DNA from: Hydrogenophaga sp. NFH-34
GTDB lineage: Bacteria > Pseudomonadota > Gammaproteobacteria > Burkholderiales > Burkholderiaceae_C
Length of the DNA: 64,000 nucleotides
NCBI RefSeq assembly: GCF_021401345.1
Contig: NZ_JACBGE010000008.1
Coordinates: 62,001 to 126,000, forward strand
Direction of reading: 5' to 3'
The position numbers and the translations under genes were made by a program. The notes below the pieces were generated by a model. The model did no database searches, was not told the DNA's origin, and saw nothing but the letters and a program-made list of their open reading frames with translations. Below, one piece after another: positions 53,660-61,553 of this stretch. How positions within the stretch are numbered: the first letter of the stretch is position 1; the number at the start of each line of letters is the position of its first letter.

Positions 53660-54921
53660 ACAGCCGCCTCGGGCAGAAGCTGTACCTGCGCATCTGGGCG
53701 GCCATCGTGCTGGCCGTCGCGGTGCTCACGCTGGTGGTGGGCTGGCTCTGGCAGCTCGCGCTGGATCGGGAGCGGCAGCAGAACGAAAGCCGGCTGGCCG
53801 AACGCGAGATCATCCTGCGCGACGCGGCGGGTGAGGTGGTGGGCCAGGCGCCGGCGCGCGCGGTCCGCGTCCCCGGGGAAGGCTGGGAATTCCAGGTCAT
53901 CATGCGCGATGGGCAGACGCTGTATGTGCAGTTGCCCCGGCCACCGCGCCCGGCCGGTGCGCCGCCTTCGAGCCGGCGCACACAGGCCTGGCTGCAGTCG
54001 CCCCCGGGTTTTGCCTGGACGCTCGGCCTGGTCGGGCTGGCGGTGGCGCTGGGGGCCTACCCCATCGTGCGGCGCCTGACGAAACGGCTCGAAGGCCTGC
54101 AGAAAGGGGTGGAGCGCTGGGGCGATGGCGATCTGTCCACCCGCCTGCCGGTCCAGGGGCACGACGAGGTGGCCTTTCTGGCCGAGCGCTTCAACGCCTC
54201 GGCAGAGCGGGTGCAGAGTCTGTTGCTTTCGCACAAGACCTTGCTGGCCAACGCCTCGCACGAATTGCGCTCGCCGCTCGCGCGCATCCGCATGGGGCTG
54301 GAACTGCTCGGGCGCGACCCGTCGACGGCCGTCCAGCGGGCCGAGATCTCGCGCAGCATCGAGGAGCTGGACCAACTGATCGACGAAATCCTGCTGGCCA
54401 GTCGTCTGGACATGCGCGACGCCAACGACGCGTCGGCGGTCGGGCCCACGGAAGAGATCGATCTGGTCGGGCTGGCGGCGGAAGAGTGCGCCCGGACCGG
54501 AGCCGACCTGGAGATCGCCAGCGGTGCCACCCCGGTGCTGGTGCAGGGGCATGCCCGCCTGTTGCGCCGGCTGGTGCGCAACCTGCTGGAGAACGCCCGC
54601 CGCTACGGCACCCCGGCCGAGCCGCTGCCCGAAGGGCAGGCGGCGGTGAGCCTGGGCATTCAGGTCGAGCCGCCGGCTGGCGCAGGGGTGGCACACGCCG
54701 TGCTGACGGTTGACGACCACGGGCCGGGCGTGCCCCCCGCGCTGCGCAGCCGGATCTTCGAGCCGTTCTACCGCTTGCCCGGTGCCAGCGAGCGCGAAGG
54801 TGGGGTGGGTCTGGGTCTGTCTCTGGTGCGCTCGATCGCGCAGCGGCATGGGGGTTCGGTGCGTTGCGAAGCGGCGGCCAGCGGGGGTGCCCGCTTTGTG
54901 GTGACCCTGCCCCTGACCTGA
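53656..54921 (+). CDS. Membrane sensor histidine kinase, RstB/CpxA-like
   Basis: A 421-residue kinase with TM1 about residues 12-34, a short periplasmic domain ending in a Pro-rich stretch (PRPPRPAGAPP), TM2 about 120-137, HAMP, HisKA with His202 in ASHELRSPLARIRMGLEL, and HATPase with DDHGPGVPPALRSRIFEPFY and GVGLGLSLVRSIAQRHGG. The H-box type fits RstB/CpxA. It is translationally coupled to the response regulator before it. Confidence 0.92.
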   Translation: MNSRLGQKLYLRIWAAIVLAVAVLTLVVGWLWQLALDRERQQNESRLAEREIILRDAAGEVVGQAPARAVRVPGEGWEFQVIMRDGQTLYVQLPRPPRPAGAPPSSRRTQAWLQSPPGFAWTLGLVGLAVALGAYPIVRRLTKRLEGLQKGVERWGDGDLSTRLPVQGHDEVAFLAERFNASAERVQSLLLSHKTLLANASHELRSPLARIRMGLELLGRDPSTAVQRAEISRSIEELDQLIDEILLASRLDMRDANDASAVGPTEEIDLVGLAAEECARTGADLEIASGATPVLVQGHARLLRRLVRNLLENARRYGTPAEPLPEGQAAVSLGIQVEPPAGAGVAHAVLTVDDHGPGVPPALRSRIFEPFYRLPGASEREGGVGLGLSLVRSIAQRHGGSVRCEAAASGGARFVVTLPLT

Positions 54922-54981
54922 TCGCTGAGGCGGTGGTGATGCGGCCGCAGGGGCGTTATATGCATCACAAAGTATTCATAA

Positions 54982-54999
54982 ATCCCCCAAATGGGGGAT
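54982..54999 (+). promoter_or_regulatory. CCCAAATGGG palindrome upstream of a candidate RNA
   Basis: ATCCCCCAAATGGGGGAT has perfect 7-base arms around AAAT. The core CCCAAATGGG (54986-54995) is the reverse complement of the one at 50484-50493. Twenty-six bases after the core is CACAAT (55022-55027), in the -10 position, giving a predicted start near 55034. A hairpin in a leader is a second possibility. Confidence 0.55.
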
Positions 55000-55033
55000 G
55001 TTCGCGCCGGCGAAGCCGAAGCACAATGGCTCC

Positions 55034-55162
55034 GTTGCTGTCACAACGCCCAAGCAGAACAGAACCGGCAAACCTTTCGTGTCGACGACAGCGTTCGTTT
55101 GATCAGGTCTCCCAACGACGTCCTTCCAAGGACTTACAGCCACCTTCGGGTGGCTTTTTTTT
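55034..55162 (+). ncRNA. Candidate structured small RNA under palindrome control
   Basis: The 310-base gap between the kinase gene and the zinc-finger gene has no convincing protein gene on the plus strand. From the predicted start near 55034 it carries GCTGTC (55037-55042) able to pair with GACAGC (55087-55092), the 11-mer CAAGCAGAACA (55051-55061) shared with the candidate RNA at 6311-6448, and a strong terminator. The length would be about 129 bases. A short open frame overlaps (ATG 55026) but has no ribosome binding site. Confidence 0.4.
55138..55162 (+). terminator. Rho-independent terminator with UUCG loop
   Basis: AGCCACC and GGTGGCT form a 7-bp stem around TTCG, followed by a run of T residues to 55162. 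It ends the candidate RNA and any read-through from the sensor kinase operon. Confidence 0.85.
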
Positions 55163-55184
55163 GCCCCGACGCGGGTACGCGGCC

Positions 55185-55208
55185 AAAAAAAAGACGCCCG
55201 AAGGCGTC
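55185..55208 (-). terminator. Rho-independent terminator of the ilvE operon
   Basis: On the minus strand GACGCC, TTCG and GGCGTC form a stem-loop followed by eight T residues, 24 bases past the stop of the zinc-finger gene. It lies back to back with the plus-strand terminator at 55138-55162. Confidence 0.8.
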
Positions 55209-55231
55209 TCTGGAGCGATGGCGCAGCCGCC

Positions 55232-55438
55232 TCAGTGGCCGTGGGCGACCACTTCGCCCGCCTTGAGCCGGTAGACCGTGCCGCAATACGGGCACTTGGC
55301 CTGTCCGGTGCGTGCCACATCGAGGAACACGCGCGGATGCCCGTTCCACAACTTCATGTCGGCTTTGGGGTTGGGGCAGAACACGCCACCATGGGCGTTG
55401 AGGTCCTGGGCGGTCAGTTCGACGTCGAGCTTGCTCAT
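55232..55438 (-). CDS. Zinc-finger CHCC-type protein
   Basis: A 68-residue protein of the family related to the NDUFS6 subunit of respiratory complex I. The metal ligands are Cys in GGVFCPNP, His in NGHPRVFLDV and the pair CPYC in AKCPYCGTVYRL. It follows ilvE by 14 bases on the same strand and ends in a terminator, so it is the last gene of that operon. The bacterial function is not established. Confidence 0.9.
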   Translation of the reverse strand: MSKLDVELTAQDLNAHGGVFCPNPKADMKLWNGHPRVFLDVARTGQAKCPYCGTVYRLKAGEVVAHGH

Positions 55439-55452
55439 GGCGGGACTCCGTT

Positions 55453-56391
55453 TCAGACCTTGGCCAGCCAGTGGGCGTACTGGGGATTGCGGCCGTTGAC
55501 GATGTCGAAGAACGCGCTCTGGATCTTCTCGGTGATCGGGCCGCGGCTGCCGGTACCCAGTTCGATGCGGTCGAGTTCGCGGATGGGCGTGACTTCGGCG
55601 GCAGTGCCGGTGAAGAAGGCTTCGTCGGCGATGTAGACCTCGTCGCGGGTGATGCGCTTCTGGATGATCTCCAGGCCCAGGTCCTTGGCGATGTGGAAGA
55701 CGGTGTTGCGGGTGATGCCGTTGAGCGCACCGGCCGACAGGTCGGGGGTGTAGATCACGCCGTTCTTGATCACGAACAGGTTCTCGCCCGCGCCTTCGGA
55801 GACGAAACCGGCCGAGTCCAGCAGCAGGGCTTCGTCGTAACCCTCGTCGGTGGCTTCCATGTTGGCCAGGATCGAGTTGGTGTAGTTGCTCACCGCCTTG
55901 GCCTGCGTCATGGTGATGTTGACGTGGTGGCGGGTGTAGCTGCTGGTCTTGACGCGGATGCCGCGCTTCATGCCTTCCTCGCCGAGGTAGGCGCCCCAGG
56001 ACCAGGCGGCCACCATCAGGTGGATGGTGTTGCCCTTGGGCGAGACACCCAGCTTCTTGTCGCCGATCCAGGTCAGCGGACGCAGGTAGGCGCTCTCGAG
56101 CTTGTTCTCGCGAACCACGGCCTTCTGCGCCTCGTTGACCTGCTCCATGGTGAAGGGGATCTTCATGCGCAGGATCTTGGCGCTGTTGAACAGGCGCTCG
56201 GTGTGCTCCTGCAGGCGGAAGATGGCGGTGCCATCGACCGTGTTGTAGGCGCGCACGCCCTCGAAGGCGCCGCAGCCATAGTGCAGGGTGTGGGTCAGCA
56301 CATGGATCTTGGCGTCGCGCCAGTCGACCATCTGGCCGTCCATCCAGATCTTGCCGTCACGGTCGGACATCGAGGGAATCACGGGGCTCAT
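55453..56391 (-). CDS. ilvE: Branched-chain amino acid aminotransferase
   Basis: A 312-residue class IV PLP transaminase for the last step of Val, Leu and Ile synthesis. Motifs are HTLHYGCGAFEGVRAY, RPLTWIGDKKLG, the PLP lysine in TMTQAKAVSNYTNS and EASDEGYDEALLLD-type segment DEGYDEALLLDSAGFVSEGA. ATG 56391 is used; the longer frame adds a Pro/Thr-rich leader that does not fit the family. Confidence 0.96.
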   Translation of the reverse strand: MSPVIPSMSDRDGKIWMDGQMVDWRDAKIHVLTHTLHYGCGAFEGVRAYNTVDGTAIFRLQEHTERLFNSAKILRMKIPFTMEQVNEAQKAVVRENKLESAYLRPLTWIGDKKLGVSPKGNTIHLMVAAWSWGAYLGEEGMKRGIRVKTSSYTRHHVNITMTQAKAVSNYTNSILANMEATDEGYDEALLLDSAGFVSEGAGENLFVIKNGVIYTPDLSAGALNGITRNTVFHIAKDLGLEIIQKRITRDEVYIADEAFFTGTAAEVTPIRELDRIELGTGSRGPITEKIQSAFFDIVNGRNPQYAHWLAKV

Positions 56392-56474
56392 GGGGGTCCT
56401 TGTCTGCTCGGGTGGGTGGCCAGACACCGGCGCGGCGCGGCCAAAACCCCCATTTTAGGGCGGCTGGGCGGGTC

Positions 56475-56888
56475 TCAGGTGCCGTCGGATTCCGGGGGCT
56501 CGGGCGGGCGCACCAGTTCCCAGTCGAGCACCTTGCCCTGGTGCACGCGCACGGTGACCGAAGATTGGCCGTTGTCGGTCCAGCGGTAGCGCTCGGGCTG
56601 TTCACCCTCGGCCGAGACCTGTTCGCCCAGCGCACGGGTCAGGCCGATCACGTGCATCAGGCTCATGCCGGGCTTGAGCTTGGCGTTGAGCATGACCGCG
56701 CTGGCGACCCAGCCCACCGGCTTTTCCGCGGCGCGCTTCATGACCGACATGAGCCGGGTGAAGTGCAGCAGCAGCCACATCAGCACGCCACCACCGGCGG
56801 CGGCCACGCCGGGCCAGCCCCAGTTGTGCCAGGCCATCACGAGCAGGCCGATCACAAGCAAAGGAACCAGAAAACGCTGGAAATTCAT
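56475..56888 (-). CDS. Small membrane-anchored uncharacterised protein
   Basis: A 137-residue protein with two N-terminal hydrophobic segments (LVPLLVIGLLVMAWHNWGW and VAAAGGGVLMWLLLHF, residues about 7-43) and a soluble C-terminal part with PERYRWTDNGQSSVTVRVHQ and GKVLDWELVRPPEPP. No known motif is visible. It lies between radA and ilvE on the same strand. Function not recognised. Confidence 0.8.
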   Translation of the reverse strand: MNFQRFLVPLLVIGLLVMAWHNWGWPGVAAAGGGVLMWLLLHFTRLMSVMKRAAEKPVGWVASAVMLNAKLKPGMSLMHVIGLTRALGEQVSAEGEQPERYRWTDNGQSSVTVRVHQGKVLDWELVRPPEPPESDGT

Positions 56889-56942
56889 GCCGGTATTGTC
56901 GTGGCAGCCGGCACGGCCGGGTCTGCGGTTTCTGCTTAGGGA

Positions 56943-58406
56943 TCAGCCCAGGCTGCGCACCAGGTTCATGGCGTCTTCGATGCGCTCGACCGCGTGGATG
57001 GTCAGCCCCTCGAAGGCCTTGTCGTTCTTCTTGGGCGCATTGGCCTTGGGCACCACCGCCACGCTGAAGCCGAGTTTGGCCGCTTCCTTCAGGCGCTCCT
57101 GACCGCGCGGGGCCGGGCGCACCTCGCCAGCCAGGCCCACTTCGCCGAAGGCGATAAAGCCTTTGGGCAGTGCCTTGCCACGCAGGCTGGAGGTGATGGC
57201 CAGCATCACCGCGAGATCTGCCGCTGGCTCGCTGATGCGCACGCCGCCCACGGCGTTGACGAACACGTCCTGGTCCATGCAGGCCACGCCGGCGTGGCGG
57301 TGCAGTACTGCCAGCAACATCGCCAGGCGGTCGCGGTCCAGCCCCACCGACAGGCGCCGCGGCGAGGGGCCGCCGCTGTCCACCAGCGCCTGGATTTCCA
57401 CCAGCATCGGCCGCGTGCCTTCGAGCGTGACCAGCACGCAACTGCCGGGCACCGGCTCGGCGTGTTGCGACAGAAAGATCGCGCTCGGGTTGCTCACGCC
57501 CTTGAGACCTTTTTCGGTCATGGCGAACACGCCGATCTCGTTGACCGCGCCGAAGCGGTTCTTGATGGCGCGGATCAGGCGGTAGCTCGAATGCGTGTCG
57601 CCCTCGAAGTACAGCACGGTGTCGACCATGTGCTCCAGCACGCGCGGACCGGCCAGCGCACCCTCCTTGGTCACGTGGCCCACGAGCACGATGGCCGTGC
57701 CCGAGGCCTTGGCCGCGCGCGTGAGGTGGGCCGCGCATTCGCGCACCTGGGCCACCGAGCCGGGCGCGCTGGTGAGCTGTTCGGAATACACGGTCTGGAT
57801 CGAGTCGATGACCGCGATGGCCGGTTGCTGGGCCTGCAGCGTGGCCAGGATCTTTTCCAGCTGGATTTCGGCCAGCACCTTCACCTGCGAGCCGTCCAGC
57901 CCGAGCCGGCGCGAGCGCAGCGCCACCTGCGCGCCGCTTTCTTCGCCGGTCACATACAAAGTGTCGCCCCCACGCTCCCCCGCTGCGCGTGGTCCGCTGC
58001 CCCCCGAGGGGGCTGCCACGCCTTGGGGCGGCCCGGCGGCGTGGCGCGCGCCGAGCGACTGCTTCTGCAGCGCATCCAGCGCCTGCAGCAGCAGGGTCGA
58101 TTTGCCGATGCCCGGGTCGCCGCCGATCAGCACCACGCCGCCCTCGACCACACCACCGCCGAGCACGCGGTCGAGTTCGCCCAGGCCGGTGGGCGTGCGC
58201 TGCACGTCGGTGGCTTCGATGTCGGCCAGGGTGGTCACGGCGCTGGCCGGTGCCAGCGAGGCAAAGCGGTTCTTGCCGGTGCCGGCGCTTTCGGCCACCG
58301 ATTCCACCAGCGTGTTCCAGGCGCCGCAGGCCGGGCACTTGCCCAGCCAGCGCGGGCTGGTGCCGCCGCACTCGTTGCAGATGAAGGAAGTTTTGTCTTT
58401 GGCCAT
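56943..58406 (-). CDS. radA: DNA repair protein RadA with an in-frame repeat insert
   Basis: A 487-residue RecA-related helicase (RadA/Sms) for recombination. It has the C4 zinc finger (CNEC and CPAC, residues 10-27), Walker A GGDPGIGKST (95-104), the KNRFG motif in AIKNRFGAVNEIG and a C-terminal Lon-like domain. It is about 30 residues longer than usual. The excess (about 118-148, LGARHAAGPPQG onward) lies between the Walker A helix and LYVTGEES and is encoded by a type B repeat at 57966-58040. The insert contains APSGGSGPRAAGERGG, close to the insert in HypD. Confidence 0.96.
   Translation of the reverse strand: MAKDKTSFICNECGGTSPRWLGKCPACGAWNTLVESVAESAGTGKNRFASLAPASAVTTLADIEATDVQRTPTGLGELDRVLGGGVVEGGVVLIGGDPGIGKSTLLLQALDALQKQSLGARHAAGPPQGVAAPSGGSGPRAAGERGGDTLYVTGEESGAQVALRSRRLGLDGSQVKVLAEIQLEKILATLQAQQPAIAVIDSIQTVYSEQLTSAPGSVAQVRECAAHLTRAAKASGTAIVLVGHVTKEGALAGPRVLEHMVDTVLYFEGDTHSSYRLIRAIKNRFGAVNEIGVFAMTEKGLKGVSNPSAIFLSQHAEPVPGSCVLVTLEGTRPMLVEIQALVDSGGPSPRRLSVGLDRDRLAMLLAVLHRHAGVACMDQDVFVNAVGGVRISEPAADLAVMLAITSSLRGKALPKGFIAFGEVGLAGEVRPAPRGQERLKEAAKLGFSVAVVPKANAPKKNDKAFEGLTIHAVERIEDAMNLVRSLG
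57966..58040 (-). repeat. Type B GC-rich repeat inserted in frame in radA
   Basis: Read on the minus strand: GCCGGGCCGCCCCAAGGC, CAGCCCCCTCGGGGGGCAGC and GGGGAGCGTGGGGG, the same blocks, order and spacing as at 18880-18957 and 19514-19592. It is read in the same frame and orientation as the copy in hypD. Confidence 0.85.
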
Positions 58407-58474
58407 GTGGCCGGCAATATAGTCGACACCCCGCCCGGCCCGATCAGGGGCGGTGCCCTCTTCACGCCAACACT

Positions 58475-59623
58475 GTGTCCGCTCCTCGTTCCTCTGCCTC
58501 GAATGCCCTTGCTCCCGCCACCGCCTTGCAGGCCCTGGCCCCGGGCGAGCGGCCGCTGTCGGCCGCAGCCCGCGCCTTCAATCTGCAACTGACCCGCGTC
58601 GACAAGCTGAAGGCGCAACTGGACGAACTGGACGCCCTGGGGCAGTCGCACCGGGTCGAACGGCACCGCTGGCTGGCGCCGCTGCGCCAGCGCCAGCAGG
58701 CGCAGCGGCGCGCCCTGGCCCTGGCGCTCGAAGGGCACCTGCAGAGCCAGGCGCTGAGCCGTGCGCAGCAGGCCACGGCCACCGACGCGCTGTGTGCGTT
58801 GGCGCAGTCGCTTGCCGACGAGGGGCACGCCGACATGGCCGCGTTGCACGACCGGCACAGCCGCCAGACCCTGGCCCAGAAGCGGCAGGCAGAGGCCGAC
58901 GCGATGCGTGCGCGCCTGGAGGCGGTGCTGGGCGAGTCGCTCGCAACCGATGGCGATCCGCTGTCGGCGCAGGACGTGGTGCGCGAAGGCCTGGCACGCT
59001 GGCGCGCCGCGCGCGAAGAAGCCCAGGCGCGCCGCCAGGCCAAGGCCGAGGCCCGCAAGGCGCGGCAGAAGCCGGGCGCGCGGCAGGTCGAGGCACAGGC
59101 CCAGGCGGCCGACGCCGACACCCAGTTGCGCACCCTGTTTCGCCAGCTCGCCAGTGCCTTGCACCCTGACCGCGAGCCCGACGAGACCGAGCGCCTGCGC
59201 AAGACGGCGTTGATGAGCGAGGCCAACACCGCCTACGCGCGCAAGGACCTGGTCACGCTGATGCAGATCCAGTTGCGCGCCGAACTGGCCGATCCGGCTG
59301 CGGTCTCGCGCCTGGCCGACGACCGCCTGGCCGCACTGACCCTGCTGCTCAAGCAGCAGGTGGCCGGGCTGGAGCGCGAGCGGGCGGCCCGGCAGGGCCA
59401 GCTGGCGGCCGAATTCGAACTGCCGCACGGTCAGGTGGCCAATGCGAACACGCTGAGGCAGCACCTGCTGACGCAGGTGGCGGCACTGGAATCGACCGTG
59501 GCGCAGCTGGACCAGGATCTGGCGCAGGCTGAAGACACCGCGGGCCTCAAGCGCTGGCTCAACCGCCAGCGCGAGGCGCCGCGCCCGGTGCGGGCGGACC
59601 GCGATCCGGACGACTACGCCTGA
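58475..59623 (+). CDS. J-domain-like coiled-coil protein
   Basis: A 382-residue protein starting at GTG 58475. Most of it is Ala/Arg/Gln-rich helix predicted as coiled coil. A degenerate J-domain core is present at about residues 215-265: TLFRQLASALHPDREPDETE with the HPD tripeptide (His230), then EANTAYARKDLVTLMQIQ. J domains stimulate Hsp70-type chaperones. No zinc finger or client-binding domain of DnaJ is seen. Its end overlaps the end of the convergent nitronate monooxygenase gene by ten bases. Confidence 0.78.
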   Translation: MSAPRSSASNALAPATALQALAPGERPLSAAARAFNLQLTRVDKLKAQLDELDALGQSHRVERHRWLAPLRQRQQAQRRALALALEGHLQSQALSRAQQATATDALCALAQSLADEGHADMAALHDRHSRQTLAQKRQAEADAMRARLEAVLGESLATDGDPLSAQDVVREGLARWRAAREEAQARRQAKAEARKARQKPGARQVEAQAQAADADTQLRTLFRQLASALHPDREPDETERLRKTALMSEANTAYARKDLVTLMQIQLRAELADPAAVSRLADDRLAALTLLLKQQVAGLERERAARQGQLAAEFELPHGQVANANTLRQHLLTQVAALESTVAQLDQDLAQAEDTAGLKRWLNRQREAPRPVRADRDPDDYA

Positions 59624-60984
59624 GCCGGCGCGGGCCGGTGGTAGTGCCGGGTGATGGCGGCGACTTCCACCGAGTAGCCGGCGTACCAGCGCTCGCGGCC
59701 GAGTTGCTGCGCCATCAGGTGATCGGCGTGCTGCTTCCAGGCGCGGATGCTCGCCTCGTCGGGCCAGTAGGACAGGGCCACTTCCTGATCGCCTTCGGTC
59801 ACGGCCACGAAATCCAGGCAGCCGAACCGGGTGAGCGCCAGTTCGCGCAATTGGGCGGCGGTGGCGCTGTATTCGGCATCGAGCGCCCGGGCCGTGGCGC
59901 GAAAGATCACCACGTGGCGGGCCACCGCCGGAAAGCCCTGCAGCAGTTCGCGGGTGATGTCGGCGGCCGGTGCGCTGCGGCAACCACGGGCGTTCTGGCC
60001 GCTCCACAGCGGTGAAAAATCGCCACTGCCCTGTTTTTCCCCATGCGCGCGCAGCGGCGCGATGGCGGCGGTGGCGGTCGGGAAGGCGGGTGCGGCCGGG
60101 TTCAGCGGCCCCAGTTCGCGCATCAAGCGGTTGACGATGCCACGCGCCGGCCGGCCGCTGAACAGCGTGGTCAGCTGGGTGTGGCGGGCCGCCTCGCTTT
60201 GCAGCGCGGCGCGGTGGATGGGGGACGTCAGCGCCTCGTCGCTGCACAGGTAGGCCGTGCCCACCTGCACGCCGGCCGCGCCCAGCGCCAGCGCGGCGCG
60301 CACGCCGGCCGCGTCGGCGATGCCGCCGGCGGCGATCACCGGCACGTTCACCGCCGCCACGATTTGCGGCAGCAGGGCGAAGGTGCCGACCTGGGTTGTG
60401 AGGTCGTCGGTGCGGAACATGCCGCGGTGGCCGCCGGCCTCGATACCCTGTGCGATCACGGCATCGACGCCGTGGGCTTCGAGCCAGAGGGCTTCTTCCA
60501 CGGTGGTGGCCGACGACAGCACCACGCTGCCCCAGCCCTTGACGCGGGCCAGCAGGTCGGGTGCCGGTAGGCCGAAATGGAAGCTCACGATGGGCGGGCG
60601 GAACGGCTCCACCAGATCGGCCACGGTGTGGCTGAAGGGCACGCGGCCCGCGCCCGCCGGCACGGCGTCGATGTCCAGCCCCGCCTCGGCGTAAAAGGGC
60701 GCCAGGGTCTCGCGCCAGCGGGCTTCGCGCGCCGCGTCGGGCTCGGGCGGCGTGTGGCAGAAGAAGTTGACGTTCCATGGCCGGTTGGTGCCTTGCGACA
60801 GCCGGGTCAGCTCCTGCGTCAGCGCTTCGGGCGCGAGCATCGCGGCGGGCAGCGCGCCGATGCCGCCGGCCTGGCACACCGCCAGGGCCAGCGCCGAACC
60901 CTGGGAGCCCGCCATGGGGGCTTGCAGCAGCAGGGGGCCGTGGGTCAGGAGCGTGTGCAGGGGGGTGGGGGCGGTCGATGGCAT
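59614..60984 (-). CDS. Nitronate monooxygenase with a C-terminal monooxygenase-like domain
   Basis: A 456-residue protein. The first 310 residues are a flavin-dependent TIM-barrel of the 2-nitropropane dioxygenase type: LLQAPMAGSQGSALALAVCQ, AQGIEAGGHRGM, NVPVIAAGGIADA and AALALGAAGVQVGTAYL. The last 110 residues (VARHVVIFRATARALDAEYS, then GCLDFVAVTEGDQEVALSYW and RERWYAGYSVEVAAI) resemble a dimeric ferredoxin-like antibiotic-biosynthesis monooxygenase domain. ATG 60984 is chosen over a longer frame. Its upstream region shares a palindrome with the divergent hpaR. Confidence 0.85.
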   Translation of the reverse strand: MPSTAPTPLHTLLTHGPLLLQAPMAGSQGSALALAVCQAGGIGALPAAMLAPEALTQELTRLSQGTNRPWNVNFFCHTPPEPDAAREARWRETLAPFYAEAGLDIDAVPAGAGRVPFSHTVADLVEPFRPPIVSFHFGLPAPDLLARVKGWGSVVLSSATTVEEALWLEAHGVDAVIAQGIEAGGHRGMFRTDDLTTQVGTFALLPQIVAAVNVPVIAAGGIADAAGVRAALALGAAGVQVGTAYLCSDEALTSPIHRAALQSEAARHTQLTTLFSGRPARGIVNRLMRELGPLNPAAPAFPTATAAIAPLRAHGEKQGSGDFSPLWSGQNARGCRSAPAADITRELLQGFPAVARHVVIFRATARALDAEYSATAAQLRELALTRFGCLDFVAVTEGDQEVALSYWPDEASIRAWKQHADHLMAQQLGRERWYAGYSVEVAAITRHYHRPAPAQA

Positions 60985-61045
60985 GGCGGCATTGTCGCGC
61001 CCGGCAGCCTTCAGGGTTAACCCGGATGGGTGGGGGTCGGCAATC

Positions 61046-61061
61046 ATTTAATATATTAAAT
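61046..61061. promoter_or_regulatory. 16-bp perfect palindrome, probable HpaR operator
   Basis: ATTTAATATATTAAAT is a perfect palindrome two bases before the hpaR start codon and 62 bases before the divergent nitronate monooxygenase gene. MarR-family repressors bind AT-rich palindromes of this size. It contains TATATT at 61053-61058, a -10-like element ending five bases before the ATG, so the hpaR mRNA may begin at the ATG itself and the repressor would block its own promoter. Confidence 0.65.
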
Positions 61062-61063
61062 AA

Positions 61064-61546
61064 ATGAGCGAGCCCAACCCATCCTTTGTCCACCGCAACC
61101 TGCCGCGCCTGCTGCTCGAAGCGCGCGAGGCCGTGATGCAGCACACCCGCCCCAGTCTGCGCGAGCACGGCCTGTCGGACCAGCAGTGGCGCGTGCTGCG
61201 CGTGTTGGGTGAGCACGCGCGCGAGCCGGCCGGCGTCGAAACCGGCCGCGTGGCGCGCGAGGCACTGCTGCTCGGCCCCAGCCTGACCGGCGTGCTCAAC
61301 CGCATGGAGCGCGACGGCCTGATCGCCCGCAACCGCTGCCCGCAGGACGCGCGCCGCACCGTGGTGCGCGCCACGCCCGCAGGGCTGGAGCTGGTGCGCG
61401 CGCTGTCCCAGACCATCGAATCGCACTACCAGTGGATGGAGGCGCAACTGGGCAAGCAGCGCCTGGCGCAGCTGTACGACCTGCTGGACGACGTGATCGC
61501 GCTGGAGGCACCGGGGGGTGTCGAGGCCGACCAGATCGAGGAATGA
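61064..61546 (+). CDS. hpaR: MarR-family repressor of homoprotocatechuate degradation
   Basis: A 160-residue MarR protein. The winged helix contains LSDQQWRVLRVLGEHARE, GPSLTGVLNRMERDGLI and the DARRTVVRATPAG wing. The N-terminal RNLPRLLLEAREAVM is typical of HpaR, which represses the hpa genes and is released by homoprotocatechuate or hydroxyphenylacetate. It precedes hpaG, supporting the assignment. There is no ribosome binding site before ATG 61064; see the operator entry. Confidence 0.9.
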   Translation: MSEPNPSFVHRNLPRLLLEAREAVMQHTRPSLREHGLSDQQWRVLRVLGEHAREPAGVETGRVAREALLLGPSLTGVLNRMERDGLIARNRCPQDARRTVVRATPAGLELVRALSQTIESHYQWMEAQLGKQRLAQLYDLLDDVIALEAPGGVEADQIEE

Positions 61547-61553
61547 AACCCGC

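Noticed and set aside
55026..55160. Short open frame starting at ATG 55026 in the RNA candidate
   Set aside because: No ribosome binding site, and the frame reads through the terminator stem; RNA structure explains the region better.
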